A stretch of 28,042 nucleotides of DNA from assembly GCA_000432595.1 (NCBI GenBank), contig HF996844.1, forward strand, positions 1-28,042. Direction: 5' to 3'. The notes below the pieces were generated by a model that saw only the letters and a list, made by a program, of their open reading frames with translations, was not told the origin of the DNA and did not search any database. Position 1 is the stretch's first letter. The number at the start of each line of letters is the position of its first letter. A program made the translations under genes and the position numbers. Of the stretch, positions 6,654 through 13,346 are shown in pieces. This stretch comes from Clostridium sp. CAG:710 (GTDB lineage: Bacteria; Bacillota_I; Bacilli_A; RF39; UBA660).

Positions 6654-7833
6654 CGTTTTCCTCCTTAAATTGAATAAATATTCTCCCAGGTGCTGATTGA
6701 ACTATATGACCATCTTTATTTATAAAATAATTATGTTTACCATCATTTTGTTCCAAATTAGCATTTTCATTTGTTTTATTTCCAGTTGATCCTGTTGGAT
6801 TTCCATTTCGTCTAACTTCTATATAATCATTATATTTTTTTAGATCTGGCACTTTATCATGACATCCTCTCTGTGTGCAGCCCAAAATTCTAAACTGATC
6901 AGGATTATATTTTTCTAGAAAAGATACGGGTACTCCCATTATTCCTTTGTAATCAGATGGTATTGCATCCGTATATGGAACTTCTATTGCATTATAATTA
7001 TCATATTTTTTATATCCTATTTCTCTCACTTCTTTATGCTTGCTATATTTTATATTATCTTCCATAGTCATCAATTGAAGAGCTTGATGTCTCCTACCGT
7101 GTTCCATATTTGTGAACCAAACTGCTGCAACATTTTTCATATTTACACCATCAACTACTTTATCCACATCATCTGGATTTTTGGTTTCAAACCATAAACC
7201 ACCACTCCATTCAGTTTTACCTGACCACATTTTATTTTCCATAAACAAAGGAAATATCTCTTTATTATTAGGACTTAATTTATTGCCAATAATAAGAAAT
7301 TTTTTATTACTTTCAATTAACCATTTTACAAAATCCCTATACAAACTAAATGGTGGATTAGTAACAATTATGTCAGCATCATCTCTTAATTTTTTTACTT
7401 CATCAGATCTAAAATCTCCATCTCCATTTAAATAATTCCATTCTAAATCGTTTATATCTATTTTTCCAGATTTATTCGTATCCTTTTCTAACGTAAAAAT
7501 TTTGCCATGTGTATTAGTTTTTCTTTTATCAAATTTTGGTGACTCTGTTTCAAATAATGATAATTGACATGGTTGCGAAACTTTTTTACTTTCATATGCA
7601 TAACTAGTGCTAATCAACTTTTTTATACCCAATCTTTCAAAGTTTTGAGCGAAAAATTTTGTAAAATTTGACCATTCTGGATCATCACACGGTAATAATA
7701 TAATTTTACCTCTAAAGACATTAGGGTTATATTCTAAATACGCATTTATTTCTTTCTGTATATCACTATACTGTGTGTAAAATTCATCAAATTTTGCATT
7801 TTTTGCTTTATGAAGTTTTTCACTTTGAACCAT
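6631..7833 (-). CDS. Adenine-specific DNA methyltransferase, EcoRI methylase family
   Basis: A 400-residue N6-adenine methyltransferase. The opening KNAKFDEFYTQYSDIQKEIN (11-30) is typical of the EcoRI-methylase-like family. The catalytic motif IV is TNPPFS at 158-163, preceded by a region with LLPCDDPEWS at 46-55 that would line the SAM pocket. The protein would methylate DNA at a specific site, either protecting the element and host or marking DNA for the neighbouring nuclease. It is the middle gene of the operon: 5 nt after the GIY-YIG gene and overlapping the DUF262-HNH gene. The full-length methylase suggests the system is active. Target specificity cannot be read from the sequence. Confidence 0.88.
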   Translation of the reverse strand: MVQSEKLHKAKNAKFDEFYTQYSDIQKEINAYLEYNPNVFRGKIILLPCDDPEWSNFTKFFAQNFERLGIKKLISTSYAYESKKVSQPCQLSLFETESPKFDKRKTNTHGKIFTLEKDTNKSGKIDINDLEWNYLNGDGDFRSDEVKKLRDDADIIVTNPPFSLYRDFVKWLIESNKKFLIIGNKLSPNNKEIFPLFMENKMWSGKTEWSGGLWFETKNPDDVDKVVDGVNMKNVAAVWFTNMEHGRRHQALQLMTMEDNIKYSKHKEVREIGYKKYDNYNAIEVPYTDAIPSDYKGIMGVPVSFLEKYNPDQFRILGCTQRGCHDKVPDLKKYNDYIEVRRNGNPTGSTGNKTNENANLEQNDGKHNYFINKDGHIVQSAPGRIFIQFKEENDENNIEN

Positions 7834-7838
7834 TTAAA

Positions 7839-8495
7839 TCACTTCCTGTTAACTAAAATTTTTTCTAACTTATGTTCTAATTGATATAAAGTATTTCCAC
7901 TAGACACATCTTCACCTAAATCTTCAAGCGCTGAATATAATATTTGACGTTTTGATGGATTTGAATTATTTGGAACCTCAATATTTGTATCTTTTTCATA
8001 TATTCCTAAAGTCCCATCCTCATTTGTTTTTGAGTAATAATTTTTTCCTGTTAAACTTGAATAAAAACTTATATTTTTAAAATGATGTCTATTCTTTGAT
8101 AACATTAATGCTTCTTTCTTATCTTCAATTTCTTCATTTGTTTCTTTCCATAAATGAAGCCTATTAATTGTTCCATTTATTTCAGCCATACTTTCAAATG
8201 CAGAATACATTTCTTCTGGACTCATATGGTAGAATTCTCTTACTCTAATTTTATCTCCTATTTTTTCTTTGCTTCTAAGTTCAGGATTTATAGTATCTAT
8301 GAATTTGTGTAATTTTATATCAGTTAATCTCTCAGTTACATCAAAAGTTGCATAAATATGAAAAGAAAAAGGAACCGCTTCAGAGTTATTTAATTGTTTT
8401 ACTCTTAATTCAACATCATCTGCATATCCAATTTTGATATACTCTGGAAATGATGAATTAGTTAATATATAAATTACTCCACATTTTTCTTTCAT
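7839..8495 (-). CDS. GIY-YIG / T5orf172 (MUG113) family protein
   Basis: A 218-residue protein. The N-terminal 100 residues match the T5orf172-type GIY-YIG domain: GVIYILTN at 6-13, YIKIGYADDVELRVKQLN at 19-36 (the conserved KIG and the Arg at 31), and a conserved His at 63 within LTDIKLHKF. The C-terminal half, about 120-218, is unrecognised and may bind DNA or a partner. It is the first gene of the operon with the methyltransferase and the DUF262-HNH nuclease, which suggests a nuclease or DNA-sensing subunit. The start has AGGAGTGA upstream, and a good -10 lies in front. The GIY-YIG signature is slightly degenerate, so catalytic activity is uncertain. Confidence 0.82.
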   Translation of the reverse strand: MKEKCGVIYILTNSSFPEYIKIGYADDVELRVKQLNNSEAVPFSFHIYATFDVTERLTDIKLHKFIDTINPELRSKEKIGDKIRVREFYHMSPEEMYSAFESMAEINGTINRLHLWKETNEEIEDKKEALMLSKNRHHFKNISFYSSLTGKNYYSKTNEDGTLGIYEKDTNIEVPNNSNPSKRQILYSALEDLGEDVSSGNTLYQLEHKLEKILVNRK

Positions 8496-8528
8496 ATTCT
8501 CTCACTCCTAAAGTTTTAAATCAATATT

Positions 8529-8534
8529 ATTATA
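8529..8534 (-). promoter_or_regulatory. -10 box for the GIY-YIG/methylase/HNH operon
   Basis: On the minus strand a perfect TATAAT lies about 35 nt before the first gene of the operon. A weak -35-like TTATAA lies 18 nt further up. Confidence 0.5.
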
Positions 8535-8606
8535 ACATACAATTCGACAAATTTATAATTTTGACATTGAAATATTTGCAAAATTTAATTTTTAGATATA
8601 GGGTTT

Positions 8607-8649
8607 GGGAGTAGTCCCACAAAAGAATTTCGTACGGGAGTACAAATTC
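8607..8649. other. Structured non-coding segment with a GNRA-capped hairpin
   Basis: GAATTT-GTAC at 8625-8635 (one bulged C) pairs with GTAC-AAATTC at 8640-8649 around the tetraloop GGGA, a GNRA type, giving a 10-bp stem. Just before it GGGA and TCCC form a second short hairpin (8607-8618). It lies in a 210-nt gap between two minus-strand genes. It could be part of a small RNA, an origin of transfer, or a regulatory leader. No family was recognised. Confidence 0.4.
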
Positions 8650-8706
8650 AGTGCTGGCTAAACAATAAACATACTCCTATAATCACATTTTAGTACATTT
8701 TAATTT

Positions 8707-9816
8707 TTAAATACAAATATATTCATCCATTAATTGAAAGATTAACTGATTTCTGTGAATAACTAAACTTTTTGGTTCATAAAAACACATGAACATTTCA
8801 TTTTTATCAACCGATTTTTTATACAATTTCAAAAATAAAATTAAGTTTTTTCTTTGAAAATCAGTCATGTTTTCTAACAAACAAATTATATTTTGATAAG
8901 AATTTTGATCCAAAAAATCAAAAAATTTATTCATAAAACCAATCACAACATCAGATAATTGTAATCGAATATTTTTCTTAGAATCTTCGAAATTATAATT
9001 AGTTATATCACTATTTTTTAATTTATCTTGAATTTCTGAAATCTCATCAAAACAATGAAATGATTTATAAAATTTAACACACATATCTAAATTCAACCCT
9101 GAATAACCATCAATTACTACTTTTTCAGAATTATTTTCTAAAAAGATTAATTGCTCCTTTTTTGAATATTCTTTAAATAATTGTCTACAAGTTTCAAGAC
9201 CAAATAACATATTAGTATCTGTTTCATTAATCCAATTACACATTTTTTTGCAAAAAAACTCAATGCAATCTCCAGTAACATTGGGATAATTTGATTCTTC
9301 TAAAATATGTATAAACCTATTCATATCTGTTTTTACATAAAAATATAATTCATCTTTCATTATTGGTGCTAAAAAAGAATATGTTTCTTTATATTTATCT
9401 AACAACAAAGAATCAACTATTTCTATTATTACATCATAAAGATTATCAAAAGTAGAACAATGTAAATATATATCATTATCATACATAAATTCTAATATTT
9501 TATTTAAATTTTTCCCTCTCAGGCAATTTATAAATGTATCTGTTTTTCCTGTATTTATTTGTTTAAATTTTAATTCACCTTGTATATTTAATTTTTTTAA
9601 TAAGTCGTCCCAATCAACCATATCATCTTTATTTTTATCTAAAGTTAATCCACCTAATCTATATTTTTGTAAAAAATTATCAACATTTAAAATTTTGTTA
9701 TCTTTAAACTGAAATTTAATAAAATTATTTGTTTCATCATAATAAAAATTATTAACCACATTAGTATCATAACCTTGCTCAGTATAGTATTCTTCGAACA
9801 ATTCACTAAGACTCAT
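8707..9816 (-). CDS. DUF3800-like protein, possible defence gene
   Basis: About 369 residues from the ATG at 9816. This start is preferred to the in-frame TTG at 9825 because AAGGAG lies 9 nt before the ATG but directly abuts the TTG. The N-terminus NNFYYDETNNFIKF (22-35 from this ATG) resembles the DES(G/N) first acidic motif of DUF3800, an RNase H-like family common in defence islands. A later stretch, HCSTFDNLYDVIIEIVDSLL, resembles its conserved helix. The rest is helical and Asp/Glu/Asn-rich with no other known motif. The gene has its own promoter and stands alone. The DUF3800 link is by eye only. An unrelated abortive-infection protein is possible. Confidence 0.55.
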   Translation of the reverse strand: MSLSELFEEYYTEQGYDTNVVNNFYYDETNNFIKFQFKDNKILNVDNFLQKYRLGGLTLDKNKDDMVDWDDLLKKLNIQGELKFKQINTGKTDTFINCLRGKNLNKILEFMYDNDIYLHCSTFDNLYDVIIEIVDSLLLDKYKETYSFLAPIMKDELYFYVKTDMNRFIHILEESNYPNVTGDCIEFFCKKMCNWINETDTNMLFGLETCRQLFKEYSKKEQLIFLENNSEKVVIDGYSGLNLDMCVKFYKSFHCFDEISEIQDKLKNSDITNYNFEDSKKNIRLQLSDVVIGFMNKFFDFLDQNSYQNIICLLENMTDFQRKNLILFLKLYKKSVDKNEMFMCFYEPKSLVIHRNQLIFQLMDEYICI

Positions 9817-9840
9817 AACAATCAACTCCTTGCATATATT

Positions 9841-9846
9841 ATAACA
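9841..9846 (-). promoter_or_regulatory. Extended -10 promoter of the DUF3800-like gene
   Basis: On the minus strand TG-T-TATAAT lies about 25 nt before the ATG, with no good -35. It is adjacent to the terminator hairpin of the upstream tnpV transcript. Confidence 0.5.
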
Positions 9847-9876
9847 TTAAAAACACTACCATTTCTGATAGTGTTA
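9847..9876 (-). terminator. Terminator after the tnpV mini-operon
   Basis: On the minus strand AACACTA and TAGTGTT pair around a 10-nt loop and are followed by TTT within a short T-run, just downstream of the frameshifted Cys-rich ORF. Confidence 0.6.
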
Positions 9877-9882
9877 ATTTCT

Positions 9883-10180
9883 TTAATAATATCTTTTTAA
9901 TCTTAATGGATTAGTATTCTTTACTACTAAATTATATTTAATTTTTAATATTTCTTTTACTTTAGGTATAAGTTTATTCATATCACACCTACAGTTAAAT
10001 ACATCTATCACAGAGTTAATATGATTCGTTAAAGGGCAATCTGATAAACAATGTCTACTATATCCATTTGATAAATAAAACGCTACTAAATCAGGTATAA
10101 CATAATTATTTAAATAATTATTAACATTGTTATAGAATGGTAAACATTTTTTTAAATTTTTTATCAGTTATATCACACAT
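9883..10180 (-). pseudogene. Frameshifted small Cys-rich gene after tnpV
   Basis: An ATG at 10180 overlaps the tnpV stop (ATGTGTGA) and opens a frame reading MCDITDKKFKK. That frame then ends early, at TAA after FTIL. If one A is removed from the run of seven A at about 10147-10153, the frame continues KCLPFYNNVNNYLNNYVIPD and on to RLKRYY at 9883, about 98 residues in all. The downstream part has a coding-like composition and a CxxxC and CxC pattern (LSDCP, FNCRCDM) with a nearby His-Cys. The break may be a natural indel, a sequencing error in the homopolymer, or programmed slippage. Its position directly after tnpV suggests a transposon-associated protein. No family was recognised. Confidence 0.5.
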
Positions 10181-10523
10181 AGATATATTCCTTTAAAGCT
10201 ATTTCATCTGCTATATTTTTAATATTATTCATTTTACTTATCCATAACATTTGATTACTACTTTTTAATTCTTCAGTAATATTTTCTTTTTCAGTTAGTT
10301 CTTTAATTAACTTCTGCACCATCTCCATAACAGTAGTATCGATATTATAAAGATATTCATTTAATTTATCATTAACAAGTAAATCAAAATATAATCCTAA
10401 TTTATATTTCTTAATATAATTTAATCTTAATAATCCATATTTTCCTATACTAAATCTTTCTTTATCTTCTAATATTAAATCTGGTAATAAATAATCACCT
10501 TTCTTAGTGTAACTAATGTTCAT
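10173..10523 (-). CDS. tnpV: Transposon-encoded protein TnpV
   Basis: A 116-residue protein matching the TnpV family in length and pattern: YTKKGDYLLPDL at 5-16, then IGKYGLLRLNYIKKYK, LNEYLYNIDTTV, ITEELKSSNQMLWISKMNN and a C-terminal AxEIxLKExIY. TnpV is carried by Tn4451-class elements. Its exact biochemical role is unknown. It lies at the right edge of the element, about 70 nt from the broken amidase, and is transcribed inward. GGAG is placed 7 nt before the ATG. A second small, frameshifted ORF overlaps its stop codon. Confidence 0.85.
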   Translation of the reverse strand: MNISYTKKGDYLLPDLILEDKERFSIGKYGLLRLNYIKKYKLGLYFDLLVNDKLNEYLYNIDTTVMEMVQKLIKELTEKENITEELKSSNQMLWISKMNNIKNIADEIALKEYIYV

Positions 10524-10564
10524 AACAGTTCTCCATTCCTTTCTAATTTATTTGGCTTTAATTG

Positions 10565-10876
10565 TTATACATATTTTGTTACACAATGACTATCGCCACC
10601 TCCTGCATTTATGTGATTAGATAAAACTATCACATCAGAATTATTTCCAAACGCCGATAGTATTCTATTAACTCTTTCATCTCTATCTAATGTTTCATCA
10701 GTACTTCTAGTTATATAAGTAGGTATTCCTAATTCCTGCAATCTCTTATAAATATATTCTGCAACTGCAAGTGTGAAATCCTTTTCTTTAATATTTCCAT
10801 TTACTGCCCCCGGATCATCGCCTCCATGTCCAGCATCAACTACAACGCCTCTAGTAGCTCTTAAATCATCATACAT
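10565..10876 (-). pseudogene. N-acetylmuramoyl-L-alanine amidase, 5' part cut off by the element
   Basis: A 103-residue fragment of an Amidase_3 family enzyme, which cleaves the bond between MurNAc and L-alanine in peptidoglycan. Present are DAGHGGDDPG, with the first zinc His at residue 17, the IKEKDF Glu, and the second zinc His in SNHINAGGGD. After GGGD the family sequence (normally GAEVIYALRN and about 110 more residues, including the catalytic Glu) is replaced by SHCVTKYV and a stop. The junction falls at a GAT codon with GA on the minus strand at 10594-10593, the central dinucleotide used by TnpX/TndX recombinases. The host promoter and AAGGAGG site are intact, so a short, non-catalytic product could still be made. 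The remaining 3' half is not in the window. Confidence 0.85.
10585..10602. other. Probable attachment site at the element/amidase junction
   Basis: Amidase coding sequence ends at about 10593-10594 (GGTGGCGAT on the minus strand), and foreign sequence follows toward lower coordinates. A GA dinucleotide sits at the switch point, as expected for large serine recombinases of the TnpX/TndX class. The exact boundary needs the empty-site sequence. Confidence 0.6.
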
Positions 10877-10893
10877 TAAATTATCCTCCTTAG

Positions 10894-10916
10894 TATATAC
10901 TATGTAAAATATGACA
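10894..10916 (-). promoter_or_regulatory. Candidate promoter for the amidase stub
   Basis: On the minus strand TTGTCA overlaps the T-tract of the preceding terminator, and TATACT/TACTAA follows 14-16 nt later, just before the AAGGAGG site. The spacing is a little short. Confidence 0.4.
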
Positions 10917-10950
10917 AAAAAACATAAAAATCATCAAAATTTTTATGTTT
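10913..10950 (-). terminator. Terminator after the SWIM-domain gene
   Basis: On the minus strand a 12-bp AT-rich perfect stem (AAACATAAAAAT and its complement, 7-nt loop) is followed by seven T. It begins 8 nt after the stop codon of the SWIM-domain gene. Confidence 0.75.
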
Positions 10951-10957
10951 ATAAAAC

Positions 10958-12169
10958 CTATTCATCATCTTCAGAGTAATAGTCGTCCTCATCATCACTA
11001 TCATCCTCTTCAAAATTATATGGAGAATAATGACCCTTTCTAACTTCTTCTTTTTGCCAATCATCCAAATTATACATTTTCATTTCTCTTTCTAAGTTCT
11101 CATCAACATCATTACTATCATCATTATTATCTGATAATAATCCTGCAAGTATACCCAAATTACCAGATGATTTTGAATTAGCTGGAGATCTATTAATAGA
11201 AGGTGGTGGATTATAAGAGTCAACATAACTAACTTCATTATTGCCTAGATTAAGTCTCTTCAACCTTTCCAGAGCCTCAACACTATATTTTTCAATAAAT
11301 CTATTTACTTTATCAATAAACCTATTTTGACTATTGACTGCATCTCTAAAAATAGATAATAAAGTAAGAGTATAATTTTTATCATTATAATCAGTAAGTT
11401 TTTTATAATAATCTTTAGCTTCTTTTTTATATTGAATAATATAATCAGTAAATAGAGTAACCAATTCGTTTGAAATATTTAATTTTGTTTTATGCATATC
11501 AATATAATCTTGAACATAATTTATATAATCAATATAATCATTAATAAATTTAGATGCTCTATTAAAAACTTTATCACTATTATCAGTAAACTTTGCATCT
11601 AAAAGAAATGCATACAAATGCTTACAATACTTACCACTATCTGCAAAATATGGACAGGTACAACTTGCCTCTTTTATCAAGTTATTCTTATCAAAAGTCA
11701 AAGATACATCATATGTATCAGTACCATAAGCAATACCTTTGTAAGTTACATCATCCGAGGCAATAATGCTTACTTTGTTATCACGATAATATTTTTGACC
11801 TCTTACTCTTATTTGAGGTAAAAAGTATTCATCATAGACCTTCTTATCAACAAGCCCTAATTCTTGTACAAAGACATCATAATCATATTTAATTGAATTA
11901 AGTCGCTTTAAATCACCAAATGCATGCTCATATATTTGCTCTTGCTCATGTATGTAATTATTTCTTTTAGTTTGTAACTCTTTTATACGCCTATTTTTAG
12001 ATTTTATTTCATTACGTTTTTTCTTTTCGTCAATCCATCTTGAAAAAGAATTAATAGCATTCCCTATTTCACTCAAAGCCTCAATTAACCATTTAATAAT
12101 AAATATAGGAGCTAAAATCATTAGAACCATATAATATGTAACATCAGGATCTTTTTTTCTTCTTGCCAT
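10958..12169 (-). CDS. Membrane-anchored SWIM zinc-finger protein
   Basis: About 403 residues from the ATG at 12169. That start is preferred because GGAGGG lies 6 nt before it, whereas the in-frame ATG at 12190 has no such site. One hydrophobic helix lies near the N-terminus (about 10-33, VTYYMVLMILAPIFIIKWLIEAL). A charged coiled-coil region follows to about 95. Then comes a SWIM zinc finger CTC-x9-CKH (Cys170, Cys172, Cys182, His184 from this start). The C-terminus is low-complexity and very acidic (EEDDSDDEDDYYSEDDE). SWIM domains bind nucleic acid or protein partners, and none with this membrane-plus-acidic-tail layout is known to me. It sits alone with its own promoter and terminator. 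Function is unknown. Confidence 0.8.
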   Translation of the reverse strand: MARRKKDPDVTYYMVLMILAPIFIIKWLIEALSEIGNAINSFSRWIDEKKKRNEIKSKNRRIKELQTKRNNYIHEQEQIYEHAFGDLKRLNSIKYDYDVFVQELGLVDKKVYDEYFLPQIRVRGQKYYRDNKVSIIASDDVTYKGIAYGTDTYDVSLTFDKNNLIKEASCTCPYFADSGKYCKHLYAFLLDAKFTDNSDKVFNRASKFINDYIDYINYVQDYIDMHKTKLNISNELVTLFTDYIIQYKKEAKDYYKKLTDYNDKNYTLTLLSIFRDAVNSQNRFIDKVNRFIEKYSVEALERLKRLNLGNNEVSYVDSYNPPPSINRSPANSKSSGNLGILAGLLSDNNDDSNDVDENLEREMKMYNLDDWQKEEVRKGHYSPYNFEEDDSDDEDDYYSEDDE

Positions 12170-12230
12170 AGTGCCCTCCAAACCAGACATATTATCACAA
12201 TACTACTACACACTATGTCTAAACACCATG

Positions 12231-12259
12231 AGTATACCATTAATTATTAATAAAGTAAA
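12231..12259 (-). promoter_or_regulatory. Promoter for the SWIM-domain gene
   Basis: On the minus strand TTTACT (-35, 12259-12254), a 17-nt spacer and TATACT (-10, 12236-12231). About 60 nt lie between the -10 and the chosen ATG. Confidence 0.65.
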
Positions 12260-12617
12260 ATATAATTATTAATTCCTATGACCTTTTATTGTGCTCATAA
12301 TATTCGTCTTTCTAACAACAGCATATCACATATTTTTATTACGCAAGGCCCAAATAATACTTACAATATAAAATATAATTCAGGAAGTTAGTACTTCAAA
12401 AAATAATAACATCAAAAATGACATTAAAACAATCTTATCCAAACTACATTTATAATAATATCTTAAATACATACCAAATAGAATTGTAAATAACAAATCT
12501 ATAAATGGAAACAAAAAAACAACTTGTTTAATAGAACAAAAATATACTACTATACCACTTTCTTACAGGAATTAACATTATGTTACTTAAAATTTATATC
12601 TTACTCTACAGTTTTGT
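12260..12617. other. AT-rich gene-free stretch with a possible decayed membrane-protein ORF
   Basis: No intact gene is seen. On the minus strand a frame from about 12562 to the TGA at 12380 lacks a start codon. It encodes hydrophobic residues such as VVFLFPFIDLLFTILFGM and KIVLMSFLMLLFFEVLTS, which recall the core helices of VanZ-type proteins. It may be a gene remnant. The rest shows no repeats or structures of note. Confidence 0.3.
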
Positions 12618-12650
12618 AAAAAAAAAGTAGCATATTTTTTATTGCTACTT
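12618..12650 (-). terminator. Strong terminator of the ackA operon
   Basis: On the minus strand AAGTAGCA and TGCTACTT pair around a 10-nt A/T loop, followed by a run of at least seven T. It begins 8 nt after the stop codon of the gene ending at 12659. Confidence 0.85.
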
Positions 12651-12658
12651 ACATTTAA

Positions 12659-13321
12659 TTATTTAATAACTATTCTAGGACACTCACTCATCTTTTCTTT
12701 ATCTATAGAAAACTCACCAAACGTTTCCCTAACAGGAATATCAAGATTAGCATCCTTTAATACTTTCAACATATCTAATAAGTTATTATAATTATTCTTT
12801 AATTCTTCAATAGATCTAGATCCCATATTAGATACATTATTTTCTAATTGTTCAATATATTCAAGAATTCTAATATCTATTGCCCTAAATTCTTCTGGCC
12901 TAACTACCCCTGGATAAATAAATTCATTTCCATATTTTGTAGAATTTCTCCCAGGTCTTGGAGAAATTGTATCAGCTATTCTAAAGTCAACTGCATCAGA
13001 AAGGAATGGATCAAATTCATCTTCATCAGGATACAAATCATCAAGACCAGTAACCGCAAGTGACACACCATTCAAACCATTAACTTGAGATAGTGTATCA
13101 TTCATAACTTTTAAAGATTCAGGTGAATCATGTCTAAGTTTTAATCTATTAAGTTCCGACATTGTTAATATACCAAATCTGATTACAGAAGATGCATCAC
13201 AATACTTAGTATTATGATGATATTTTGCATCAGTAACATGATCAAAATTAGTTTTACTATTATCTAAAGTATTCTTAACATAATCAACTACATCAGATCT
13301 ATCAAGTTTAATATCACTCAT
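12659..13321 (-). CDS. Hypothetical protein encoded with ackA
   Basis: A 220-residue soluble protein I do not recognise. The central region is the most structured-looking: YCDASSVIRFGILTMSELNRLKL, then VSLAVTGLDDLYPDEDEFDPF, then VDFRIADTISPRPGRNSTKYGNEF and FRAIDIRILEYIEQLEN. The order 'xxSxxRxGIL...VSL...EF' faintly recalls ADP-ribosyltransferase-fold toxins, but this is speculative. It starts 25 nt after ackA with GGGGTG 7 nt before the ATG, so it is co-transcribed with acetate kinase and ends at a strong terminator. Any link to acetate metabolism is unproven. Confidence 0.75.
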   Translation of the reverse strand: MSDIKLDRSDVVDYVKNTLDNSKTNFDHVTDAKYHHNTKYCDASSVIRFGILTMSELNRLKLRHDSPESLKVMNDTLSQVNGLNGVSLAVTGLDDLYPDEDEFDPFLSDAVDFRIADTISPRPGRNSTKYGNEFIYPGVVRPEEFRAIDIRILEYIEQLENNVSNMGSRSIEELKNNYNNLLDMLKVLKDANLDIPVRETFGEFSIDKEKMSECPRIVIK

Positions 13322-13346
13322 TGTATTTCACCCCTTTTTTTATTAA

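Noticed and set aside
7112..7435. 107-codon + strand ORF inside the methyltransferase gene
   Set aside because: It is antisense to a well-supported methylase and its product resembles no family.
12380..12562. A real VanZ-like gene on the minus strand
   Set aside because: There is no start codon, the frame is short and the match is only general hydrophobicity, so it is noted as a possible remnant only.
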